Source: 20CM-2-65-7 sp963830455
GTDB taxonomy: Bacteria > Gemmatimonadota > Gemmatimonadetes > Gemmatimonadales > GWC2-71-9
Assembly: GCA_963830455.1 (NCBI GenBank)
Contig: CAWHMT010000004.1
Coordinates: 310,001 to 374,000 of the forward strand
Direction: 5' to 3'
DNA length: 64,000 nucleotides
The position numbers and the translations under genes are program-made. The first letter of the stretch is position 1, and the number at the start of each line of letters is the position of its first letter. The notes beneath the pieces were generated by a model. That model made no database searches. It was not told the origin of the DNA and saw only the letters and a program-made list of their open reading frames with translations. Positions 50,616 through 58,130 of the stretch are shown here, piece after piece.

Positions 50616-51779
50616 GTGGCCCCAGTCTTTGGCGTGCTCGTTGTCCTACTCGCCTCTACTCTGATGGTTGTCCCTGCATCGGCGCAGGATCCCGTTGCGG
50701 ATCCCGCGGCCGTCGACGTCCCCTCACTGGATCCAACGGCCGAGCCCGGCCCGGGCACCAGTCGCCGCACCGGTCGATCCGTCACTCCGCTCGTCGCGCC
50801 GTTGCCGTTTCGGAACTCACAGATCGGGTGGGGCGGAGCGCTGATGGTGGGTTTGATTCACCGATTCGATCCCGACACGACGATCAAGCCGTCCACGGGC
50901 GCCGTTGCCGGCTTGGCGAGCGAGAACGGCAGCTGGGGCGTCATGGCGGTCGAGGTCGCGCGCCTCAAGGGAGATGCATGGCGCATTCGCGGCATGGCAA
51001 ACTACCTGAGTCTGCGGTACGACTTCTACGGTATCGGCATCGATGCAGGCAATGCCGGAGTCGCGATTCCGCTCGAGCAGACACTCTTCATGACGGCCGG
51101 CGTGGGGCTGCGTCGGGTTGCCAAAGGGTTCTATCTCGGAGCTTCGGTGATCTGGATGGAAACAACGGTCACGTTGCGCGATTCCGTGGGCGGACCAGGT
51201 CTGCCTCCCATCCCGGATCAGTCACGCGCGCAGCTGCTCGCGCCGGGATTGCAGGCCGAGTACGACACCCGGGACAACGATTACTGGCCCGCTAGCGGAT
51301 CACTGGCGGAGCTCAAGGGTCGGTTCTTCAGTACGCAGAGCGGCGCGTCCGGCTCATTTCAACGGTACACGACGGCGTGGTCGTGGTACAACGGGCTGCG
51401 CGGCAGCGACCTGGTCCTCGCGACGAACATCAACCTCTGCGCGGCTCCGGGAGACGCCCCCTTCTACGGACTCTGCTCCCTTGGATCGGGTCGCTACACG
51501 CTGCGTGGGTACACCCAGGGGCGGTACCGCGATCACCTGGGGAACGTGGTCCAGGCCGAGCTGCGCGGCCACCGAGCGCGTATGGGCGCCGTCGTTTTTG
51601 GAGGTTTTGGGCAGGTCGCTGCGAACGCCGCGGACATCTTCGGTGCTGAACTACTGCTGGCCGGCGGGGCGGGCCTCAGGTATCAGTTGACGAGCAAGTA
51701 CCCTATGCACATGCGGCTCGATTATGCATGGGGACGTGATGGTGGCCTGCTGTACTTTTCCGTCGGCGAGGCGTTCTAG
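50616..51779 (+). CDS. Outer-membrane protein of the BamA/Omp85 (bacterial surface antigen) type
   Basis: A 387-residue protein. GTG at 50616, signal peptide (FGVLVVLLASTLMVVPASAQ), then a Pro-rich stretch and a barrel with strands such as WGGALMVGLIHRFDPDTT, LAPGLQAEYDTRDNDYWPAS and GRYTLRGYTQGRYRDHLGNV. The RGY-type motif and the DTRDN-x-x-P start of a strand pair match the Omp85/D15 barrel, without POTRA domains. Likely a translocation or patatin-less surface barrel; substrate unknown. It converges with infA with a 4-base gap. Confidence 0.82.
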   Translation: MAPVFGVLVVLLASTLMVVPASAQDPVADPAAVDVPSLDPTAEPGPGTSRRTGRSVTPLVAPLPFRNSQIGWGGALMVGLIHRFDPDTTIKPSTGAVAGLASENGSWGVMAVEVARLKGDAWRIRGMANYLSLRYDFYGIGIDAGNAGVAIPLEQTLFMTAGVGLRRVAKGFYLGASVIWMETTVTLRDSVGGPGLPPIPDQSRAQLLAPGLQAEYDTRDNDYWPASGSLAELKGRFFSTQSGASGSFQRYTTAWSWYNGLRGSDLVLATNINLCAAPGDAPFYGLCSLGSGRYTLRGYTQGRYRDHLGNVVQAELRGHRARMGAVVFGGFGQVAANAADIFGAELLLAGGAGLRYQLTSKYPMHMRLDYAWGRDGGLLYFSVGEAF

Positions 51780-51783
51780 TTGT

Positions 51784-52002
51784 TTATTTGTGCCGGTAAG
51801 TGATGCGGCCGCGCGTGAGGTCGTAGGGCGAGAGCGCCAGGGTCACGCGGTCGCCCGCGAGCACGCGGATGCGGAACCGGCGCATCTTGCCCGCGATCGT
51901 CGCGAGCACGGAATGGCCGTTGCTGCAGGTCACACGAAAGGTGGAGTTGCGCAGCAGCTCCGTCACCTGTCCCTCGATCTCGATCGCCGCTTCTTTGGCC
52001 AT
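51784..52002 (-). CDS. infA: Translation initiation factor IF-1
   Basis: A 72-residue S1-fold protein: MAKEAAIEIEGQVTELLRNS, TCSNGHSVLATIAGKMRRFR, then RVLAGDRVTLALSPYDLTRG and RITYRHK. Normal length and ending. The ATG at 52002 has GGAG just upstream. It is the last gene of an apparent operon with three small Cys-rich proteins. Confidence 0.97.
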   Translation of the reverse strand: MAKEAAIEIEGQVTELLRNSTFRVTCSNGHSVLATIAGKMRRFRIRVLAGDRVTLALSPYDLTRGRITYRHK

Positions 52003-52014
52003 GGGGCTCCGTCT

Positions 52015-52086
52015 CTAGGTACGGGATGCGGGGATGATAGTTCTCGGGATGAAGCCGCCGCAGGTGTGACAATGGATTTCGGTCAT
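52015..52086 (-). CDS. 23-residue CxxC microprotein upstream of infA
   Basis: ATG at 52086 with GGAG 6 bases upstream. The product starts MTEIHCHTCGGFIPRTII and has one CxxC. Its first 12 residues are almost the same as those of the 62-residue protein at 52291 (MLEIHCHRCGGFIG), so it is a short paralogue or the remnant of one. It ends 12 bases before infA and starts 15 bases after the stop of the gene at 52102. Could bind zinc as a dimer or work as a leader peptide for infA. Confidence 0.5.
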   Translation of the reverse strand: MTEIHCHTCGGFIPRTIIPASRT

Positions 52087-52101
52087 CGCCAGCTCCATTC
52101 T

Positions 52102-52290
52102 TCAGTTCTTCGGCGGCGCGTTGCGCGTGCCGCTGCGCCGCTCCACATACGTCCGATAGCCACACCCGCATTGCTCCAGGATGCGGCCATTGCGGTCGGT
52201 GCGGAACTCGCGATTCTCGCCGCACGCCAGACAGCGGGCCGGACCGCGGTCCCCCCCGAGCAGAATCGGCGCGGCCGCACGTTTCACCAT
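52102..52290 (-). CDS. Small zinc-ribbon protein
   Basis: A 62-residue protein with two Cys pairs (ARCLACGENREF and EQCGCGYRTYV) spaced like a zinc ribbon, and a basic N-terminus. The ATG follows the previous stop directly (TAAATG). Unknown role; possibly RNA or ribosome binding, given the linkage to infA. Confidence 0.7.
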   Translation of the reverse strand: MVKRAAAPILLGGDRGPARCLACGENREFRTDRNGRILEQCGCGYRTYVERRSGTRNAPPKN

Positions 52291-52479
52291 TTAGTTGCGC
52301 GACGCCGAACGAAGGCGATGCACGCCCCCGCCCTGACGCTCCCACAGCGAGGGCTCGCCGCAGGCGCACAGTCCGGTGTGCGGTGACGCCGGGGGCGTCG
52401 CATTCGACGCCTCCCGGTACATCGTCCCCGCCGGATTGCCGATAAACCCGCCACAACGATGACAGTGAATCTCCAGCAT
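52291..52479 (-). CDS. Small zinc-ribbon protein, first of the infA operon
   Basis: A 62-residue protein. ATG at 52479 with GGAG 5 bases upstream. Two CxxC/CxC pairs (HCHRCGGFIG and GLCACGEPSLW) about 30 residues apart suggest one zinc ribbon. N-terminus shared with the microprotein at 52015. Function unknown. Confidence 0.7.
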   Translation of the reverse strand: MLEIHCHRCGGFIGNPAGTMYREASNATPPASPHTGLCACGEPSLWERQGGGVHRLRSASRN

Positions 52480-52499
52480 GGACGCTCCTTCGCTCCGCT

Positions 52500-52847
52500 T
52501 TAGCGTGCGACTGGCTGATTCTGATTCGGATTCTGCGAGGCAATCTTATGGAACGTCGAGTTCGACACCTCGTAGCTATCTACTTCAGGCGTGCCCTCGA
52601 CGACCCCGACCCGCTCCAGCGTGCGCAGCACGGCGGGATAGGTGTCGCGGCCGTAGGCCTCGGCATTCTCTTTCTTCTCCCACAGGCTGATCGCTAGCGC
52701 TTCGTTGCCATCGGCGGCAAGAAACGTAATCTCGTCCTTGAACCCGGACTGCTTGCGCAGCATCGGGAGGATTTCATTCTCGAGCGTGCGGGTGAATTCG
52801 GGGCCTTTGTCGGCCTTGAGATGCAGCGTGACGTTGCGTGCGTACAT
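52500..52847 (-). CDS. Antibiotic biosynthesis monooxygenase (ABM)-like small protein
   Basis: The ATG at 52847 has AAGGAG 7 bases upstream; product 115 residues. The order VTLHLKADKGPEFTRTLENE, ILPMLRKQSGFKDEITFLAA, LAISLWEKKENAEAYGRDTY matches the ferredoxin-like ABM/dimeric alpha-beta barrel fold. Such proteins range from monooxygenases to heme- or quinone-handling factors. It has a good promoter at 52907-52935 and is divergent from the XRE regulator, which may control it. Confidence 0.78.
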   Translation of the reverse strand: MYARNVTLHLKADKGPEFTRTLENEILPMLRKQSGFKDEITFLAADGNEALAISLWEKKENAEAYGRDTYPAVLRTLERVGVVEGTPEVDSYEVSNSTFHKIASQNPNQNQPVAR

Positions 52848-52906
52848 TGGCGAACTCCTTACCTGCAGTTGCGTGAACTTCGTTGCTGACACTTCCCGAC
52901 TGGAGA

Positions 52907-52935
52907 AACGTACCCGACTGTACTAAGTTTGTCAA
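52907..52935 (-). promoter_or_regulatory. Sigma-70 promoter of the ABM-like gene
   Basis: On the minus strand TTGACA (52935-52930), 17 bases, TACGTT (52912-52907), about 60 bases before the ATG. A perfect -35, and one of the few AT-rich patches here. An operator for the adjacent XRE protein may be in this 132-base gap. Confidence 0.65.
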
Positions 52936-52979
52936 GTAAAATATGGATGCGTTCCTCACTTTACCGGGAGCAAGTTAAG

Positions 52980-53732
52980 ATGGACGTGGCCTTGGTGATT
53001 CGACAGCGGCTGGACGAGCTAGGCCTGGACCAGCGCGATCTCGCGGACGCCGCCGACGTCACGGAGTCCTACGTGTCGCAAATCCTCACCCGCAAGAAGA
53101 CGCCGCCGGCCCCCGATCGTACGGACATCTACGACCGCATGGACCGTTTTTTGAAGCTGCCCCATGGGGAGCTGGCGCGCGTCGCCGAGGCGCATCTCAA
53201 GGAAGAGCTCAAGCGGCGGCTGGGTGACACCGCGCCCCTCGTCCCCGGGCTGCGCGAGCTGATGCTCCGCAAGTGCGTCCCGGCCCAGCGCGAGCAGGTG
53301 CGCGCGATCATCGAGCGGCAGCCGTTCGGCGAGCTCGAGCGGCTCATCGCGCAAACGCTGCTTCACGTTGCGGGACTGGGCGGCGAGGTGTTGCACGTCA
53401 CGCCGAAGCAGCGGGCCCGATTGGACGCGAGTATCGCGGCGTGGGAGTGGGATCCGGTCACGTTCGCGATCGAGGTCACCCTGGCCCCGAACGAGCGCCG
53501 CCGCGCGGAAACCACGAAGCGGTTCGAATTCGTCGAACGGATGGAAGCCAATGTCGAGCCGGAGAAGGGGTTGGTGGAGTTCCTGCACGATCCCTCGCTC
53601 AGCGGCACGGCCACGCCGGACGAGCTGGCGTTCCTGAAGGCCTTGCGATTCAAAGACCGGCGCCCGACGCGCGTTTATTATTACCGCGAGCTCCAGAACC
53701 TCCGGGACCCGCTGCACTTCCGCGCGCCGTAA
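52980..53732 (+). CDS. XRE-family transcriptional regulator
   Basis: The ATG at 52980 has GGGAG 10 bases upstream; product 250 residues. N-terminal helix-turn-helix of Cro/C1 type: VIRQRLDELGLDQRDLADAA, DVTESYVSQILTRKKTPP. The remaining ~180 residues are helical and charged with no recognised ligand domain. Divergent from the ABM-like gene, so autoregulation and control of that gene are likely. Confidence 0.85.
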   Translation: MDVALVIRQRLDELGLDQRDLADAADVTESYVSQILTRKKTPPAPDRTDIYDRMDRFLKLPHGELARVAEAHLKEELKRRLGDTAPLVPGLRELMLRKCVPAQREQVRAIIERQPFGELERLIAQTLLHVAGLGGEVLHVTPKQRARLDASIAAWEWDPVTFAIEVTLAPNERRRAETTKRFEFVERMEANVEPEKGLVEFLHDPSLSGTATPDELAFLKALRFKDRRPTRVYYYRELQNLRDPLHFRAP

Positions 53733-53754
53733 CGGCCGTCCCTGGCACCCACTC

Positions 53755-53798
53755 GGCGCCTGCGCGTCTCGGCGTCTACTTGGCGTCGAGACGTCTCG
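53755..53798. repeat. Short GCGTCT units ending in a perfect 12-base palindrome
   Basis: Approximate 8-base units (GCGCCTGC, GCGTCTCG, GCGTCTAC, TTGGCGTC) are followed by the palindrome CGAGACGTCTCG (53787-53798). It lies between the XRE gene and tRNA-Phe and may act as terminator or belong to the short-repeat class seen elsewhere. Confidence 0.55.
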
Positions 53799-53825
53799 TT
53801 TCTATCTTCCCACTCCCAGTTTTCG

Positions 53826-53898
<73 letters not shown>

Positions 53899-54929
53899 CT
53901 ACTCAAGACCCCGGTCGCGCAGTCGGATCACCTCTTCGAGCGAGGGGTTGCTGTACCCACGCGCCTTCACGCGCTGAATGAATTGCCTGGTCACGCCGTG
54001 GTCGCGGGCCCGGCGCAGCTCCGCCAGGGACAGCCGATCGTATCCCACCTCTTTGAGCGACCGAATGTAGGACGGATCGACGCCGTGGTCGCGCGCCGCC
54101 ACCAGCTCCTCGGGGTTCGCAGGCGCGTAGCCCGCCTCCTTCATGTCCGCGATGTAGTCCGCCGCAAACGCCGTGATCCCGCAAGCGCACGAGGTCCTCG
54201 GTGTCCAGGTTCTTGTAGCCCGCGCTGTCCAGCGACGCGATGAACTCCGGGTCGACACCGTGATCGCGCATGCGCACGAGCTCTTCCGCACTCAGGTTCT
54301 TGTAGCCTGCCGCGGCCAATGACGCGATGAATTCCGGATCCACACCGTGGTCGCGCATCCGGACCAGGCTCTCCGGGTCTTTCAGGTGGTATCCCCGCGC
54401 TCCGATGTCCCGGACATACTCGAGATCGACGCCGTGCGTCGCCATGCGCGCGAGCTCGCCCGGCTGTCGGGCGGTCGTATCCCTGCCGCTGTAACTCATC
54501 CACCAACTCCAGTCCTACGCCCGCCATCGTCATCTGGAACTGATCCCAGGCCGTCGGCGCGCCGATACCGCGCTTCGCGAGCTCGGCGACGAAATCGGCG
54601 TTCGGTTGATACGTGAAATGGCCCGAGCCCTTGCCGTCCTCGAACCAGCCCTCACAGGTGAGCGTGCCGGCGGATCTCACGATCTTGAAGTGCACGGGTT
54701 CCCCGGACCCACGCATGTCAGCGGCGGACAGGCCCACGAACTCGCTCAAGGCCACGTCTCGGCCCCAATTACTCGAATGCCGGTCATCGCCGTAACGGAT
54801 GGTGAGCTGGACTTTGCCCGACTGATCAGCCGGTTCGATCAGCCATTGCCCGTCGGAGGGGACGGCGCGCTGAGCCGAGAGCGTGGGAGCTGCAAGGGAA
54901 CCGATCAGGAGTAGGACGGCGAACCGCAT
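53899..54929 (-). pseudogene. HGV-repeat exported protein, frame broken twice
   Basis: Starts at 54929 with a signal peptide (FAVLLLIGSLAAPTLSAQ) and a ~130-residue N-terminal domain. Helical repeats of ~26 residues follow, with cores such as VRMRDHGVDPEFIASL and AGYKNLSAEEL, related to the HGV-repeat tails found on some M56-type peptidases. To read all repeats the frame must change near 54466 (GGG run on the minus strand) and near 54175 (TTT run); each fits one extra base. Both sides keep perfect repeats, so the damage is recent or a sequence error. Restored length about 340 residues. Confidence 0.75.
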
Positions 54930-54948
54930 AGAGACCCCGGGAGTGGAT

Positions 54949-56256
54949 TTAAGGAGTTGGATGGGTAGGTCGCCCCGAGGGTTGCAGGAGAAACGCGAGC
55001 GAAGCCGCGGCCATGACTCCTCCTGTCGCCAACCAGTCCTGCCGGTTGGCCGTCGCCAGCAATGCCACGATCAAGCCCGCCCCCAGCCACGGGACCACGC
55101 GCCCGCCCGGCATCACGAACGGTTGCTCGGCCGCGCCGACGTCGCGCCGCCGCAGCCGCCACACCGCGAGGCAGCATCCAAGGTAGACGAGCAGGATCGG
55201 TACGACCGCCATGACCGCGAGCTTCACGTACGTGCCGGTGAGAGCGATGAAGGTTACGATCACGCCCTGGATCGCGATCGCGATGTGCGGCGTGTGGTAT
55301 GCCCGGTGCACGGCCGCGAGCGGCCGCGGCAGGTAGCCGTCCACCGCGAGCGCGAACAGCGTTCGCGGAGTGGAGAGCATCGTGGCAGTCATGAAGCCGA
55401 AGGTCGAGACGATCATCGCGATGAGGATCAGCGTGGAGCCGGTGGGTCCGGCGAACAGCACGGCCGCCGCGGCGAGCGGGGCCTTGGCGGTCTCCGGTGC
55501 GGCGAGAGCTGGCCCTAGGATCCCCTGGGCGACGAGCTGGACAGCGATGTACAGCACCCCCACTCCCGTCACCGCGAGGGCGATCGCCCGTGGCACGGCG
55601 CGGGCGGCATCACGCACTTCGCCGCTCACTTGCAGCGCGGACTCCATCCCGAAGAAGGCAAACATGAGGAGCAGCCCGGATTCTCCCAGTCGAGAAAGCG
55701 ACGGGAGTGAACCCAACGCGAGATTCTCCGTCCGCACGTGCGACAGGCCGAGCACGACGAATGCGATGAGCGGGGCAACCTTCGCGATCGTAGCGATGCC
55801 GCTCACGCGCGATCCCAGTGCGGCGCCGCGGATGTTGACGATGGCAAGGCCGGCATACGCCGCGATGAGGAGCACGGCGCGCGGCAGCGAGCCGGCGAGG
55901 CCCGGCACCAGCTGTCCGACCGCGTCGGCGAACACGGCGGCGACGGCGCCCATCGCAATCGTGATGCCGAGCCAGAGCAGCACGCCGCACAGAAATCCAG
56001 CGTAGGGGCCGAACGCAGCCTCGACGTATGCGTACGGGCCACCGCTCCGGGGGACGCGGCTCCCCGCCTCTGCGATGCAGAGGGCAACGAGCGCCGTCGC
56101 GACGGCGCATACGAGATAGGCCAGGGGAGCCGCGGCACCGAGGTTACCAGCGACGTGCGCAGGGAGCACGAAGATCGCCGCGCCGATCGTGATGTTGAAG
56201 ACGGCGGCGGCGAGGCCGCGCACACCGATGACACGCTGCAGTGCGGGTTCGGTCAC
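54949..56256 (-). CDS. APC-family amino acid permease
   Basis: GTG at 56256 overlaps the dehydratase stop (GTGA); product 435 residues with about 12 membrane helices. The first helix has the family's glycine-rich unwound start (FNITIGAAIFVLPAHVAGNL), followed by EAGSRVPRSGGPYAYVEAAF and FFGMESALQVSGEVRDAARA, also conserved. Likely imports amino acids handled by the adjacent dehydratase and cyclodeaminase. The frame is open upstream of the GTG but that part is antisense-type noise. Confidence 0.92.
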   Translation of the reverse strand: MTEPALQRVIGVRGLAAAVFNITIGAAIFVLPAHVAGNLGAAAPLAYLVCAVATALVALCIAEAGSRVPRSGGPYAYVEAAFGPYAGFLCGVLLWLGITIAMGAVAAVFADAVGQLVPGLAGSLPRAVLLIAAYAGLAIVNIRGAALGSRVSGIATIAKVAPLIAFVVLGLSHVRTENLALGSLPSLSRLGESGLLLMFAFFGMESALQVSGEVRDAARAVPRAIALAVTGVGVLYIAVQLVAQGILGPALAAPETAKAPLAAAAVLFAGPTGSTLILIAMIVSTFGFMTATMLSTPRTLFALAVDGYLPRPLAAVHRAYHTPHIAIAIQGVIVTFIALTGTYVKLAVMAVVPILLVYLGCCLAVWRLRRRDVGAAEQPFVMPGGRVVPWLGAGLIVALLATANRQDWLATGGVMAAASLAFLLQPSGRPTHPTP

Positions 56257-57227
56257 ACTGCTGCGGCAATCAGCTCGGAGAACCTGTCGAGGTCGATATT
56301 GCCGCCGGAGACAATGGCGACGATCGGCCCTTTGCCGGCTTTGCCGGTGAGCGCGGCCGCGAGCGCGAGCGCGCCCGCTCCCTCCGCGATGACGCGCGCC
56401 TTCTCCGCCATGAGACGCATGGCGCGTTTCACCTCGTCCAGGCTCACCACGATGCAGCCGTCCACGACCGGCTGCATGCGCTGCCACATGCGCGGAAACA
56501 CGCTCTTGCCGCCCGCGCCGTCCACGAACGTGGCTTTCCAGTCCGGGAACACCTGCGCCGAGCCTTTGGCGAATGACAGCGCGGCAGGCGCGGCGGTCTC
56601 CGGCTCCGCGCCCCACACGCGAATCTCTGGCTTGAGCGCTTTCACCGCACTGCCAACTCCCGTGATCAGGCCGCCTCCGCCAATCGCGGCAATGATGGCG
56701 ACGGTGTCCGGCGCATCCTCGAGAATTTCCAGGCCCATCGTCGCGTGACCGGCGATGAAGTTCTGATCGTCGAACGGGTGAATGAACGTCCCTGCGACTC
56801 CGGGATACGAGCGGTCCTCGAGCGCCTGCCAGGCGACTGCGTACGGCACGAGCACGAGCTGCGCGCCCAATGCGCGCATGCGCTCGAGCTTCGCGGCTGG
56901 GGCCGTCTCGATCGCGACGACGGTGCAGGGCACGCCCGCGGCGCGCGCGGCGTATGCAACACCCTGACCGGCATTGCCGGCGCTGATCGTCCAGACGCCG
57001 CGCCGGCGCTCGGCATCGGACAACAGCGCGACGGCGTTGGCGGCGCCGCGCAGCTTGTAGGCGTTGATCGGTTGGAGGTTCTCGAGCTTGAGCCGCACGT
57101 CCGGGAATCCCGGCCCCAGCTCCAGCCGAACCAACGGCGTGCGAATGATTGTCCCGGCGATGCGCTTCCGGGCTTCCCGGATCTCGCTCAGTGTGATCGG
57201 ACGAACCGGTTCGAGGGAGGTCGTCAT
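56253..57227 (-). CDS. Threonine/serine dehydratase-like PLP enzyme
   Basis: A 324-residue fold-type II PLP enzyme. The PLP Lys is in NLQPINAYKLRGAANAVALL, the phosphate loop in SAGNAGQGVAYAARAAGVPC, and the glycine loop in IAAIGGGGLITGVGSAVKAL. No regulatory ACT domain, so catabolic threonine or serine dehydratase (or racemase) rather than the IlvA type. Couples with the permease (GTGA) and follows the cyclodeaminase gene (ATGA), suggesting an amino acid uptake and breakdown operon. Confidence 0.9.
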   Translation of the reverse strand: MTTSLEPVRPITLSEIREARKRIAGTIIRTPLVRLELGPGFPDVRLKLENLQPINAYKLRGAANAVALLSDAERRRGVWTISAGNAGQGVAYAARAAGVPCTVVAIETAPAAKLERMRALGAQLVLVPYAVAWQALEDRSYPGVAGTFIHPFDDQNFIAGHATMGLEILEDAPDTVAIIAAIGGGGLITGVGSAVKALKPEIRVWGAEPETAAPAALSFAKGSAQVFPDWKATFVDGAGGKSVFPRMWQRMQPVVDGCIVVSLDEVKRAMRLMAEKARVIAEGAGALALAAALTGKAGKGPIVAIVSGGNIDLDRFSELIAAAV

Positions 57228-58130
57228 CTAGTCCCGAGTCCCGAGTCACTAGCCCCCAGAACCAGCGCCGCAGCGGTGACGTCTTCGACCGCGACACCCA
57301 CGGACTTGAACAGCGTGATCTCCTGCGCGCTGCGCCGACCGGGATCCGTCCCGGACACGACGGCGCCGATCTCCGTCACCACGCTCCGCGCCGCCATGAC
57401 ATCGCCCGATTCTCGCAGCGCCGCCTCGCGCGAGTCGACGAACACGCGGGCGGTGGTGACGAGATCGTCGTCCAGCTCGCGCCACTCGGGACGGGTGGCG
57501 CCGATCGCATTGACGTGGGTGCCTGGACGACAGCCAGCTACCCCGCAGCACGGGCGTCGTCGCACTGACGGCAACCACCACAACGTCCGCGCCGCGCACA
57601 GCATCCGCCGCGGTCGCTACGGCCTTCACTCCATGCTGCTGGGCAAAGGCCGGCGCGTTCCGCGGGCTCCACACACGCACTTCCTTGAATGAACGGACGT
57701 GGCGCAACGCCGCGAGGTGACTCTTCGCCTGCACTCCGGATCCGAGAATGGCGAGCACCGACGCGTTGGGCCGAGCCAGCCGCTCGGTGGCCACGGCCGA
57801 AGCGGCGGCAGTCCGCATCTCGGTGATGAGCCGGCCGTCCATGACGGCGAGCGGCTCGCCAGTCTCTGCCTTGAACATCACGATGAGGGCGTGGTGCGTG
57901 TGGATGCCGACGTTCTTTGGGTAGAACGTGACAAGCTTGGCGCCGAGGGCGCCTGCGTACGCCGGCATGACGGCGAAGAAGCCCTGATGCGGCGCGACGG
58001 GAAGCACCGCGCGGACCGGTTGCACGACCTTACCCGCGGACAGGTCAGCCAGCGCCTGCGCGATGGCAGGAATGAGGTCTTGATAACGGAGCCGTTGTTG
58101 TACGGCCGGCTCGTCGAGGACCTCCATCAT
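57224..58130 (-). pseudogene. Ornithine cyclodeaminase/mu-crystallin family, frame broken once
   Basis: The ATG at 58130 overlaps the ceramidase stop. The protein reads well from MMEVLDEPAVQQ through YPKNVGIHTHHALIVMFKAE and the NAD-binding LAILGSGVQAKSHLAALRHV to TTPVLRGSWLS. It continues in another frame as PGTHVNAIGATRPEWRELDD to the end. The switch is at about 57525-57535; one extra base explains it. Restored length is about 300 residues, normal for the family (proline from ornithine, or imine/opine reduction). The last ten codons are 7-base repeats. Confidence 0.85.
57230..57252 (+). repeat. 7-base units AGTCCCG at the end of the cyclodeaminase gene
   Basis: AGTCCCG, AGTCCCG, AGTCACT, AG. 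On the coding strand they give SDSGLGT. Related to the GGGACTA units at 42090. Confidence 0.65.

Noticed and set aside
54949..57297. 782-residue fusion of a novel N-terminus with the permease
   Set aside because: The first ~347 codons are an off-frame reading of the dehydratase gene; the permease has its own GTG start coupled to the dehydratase stop.
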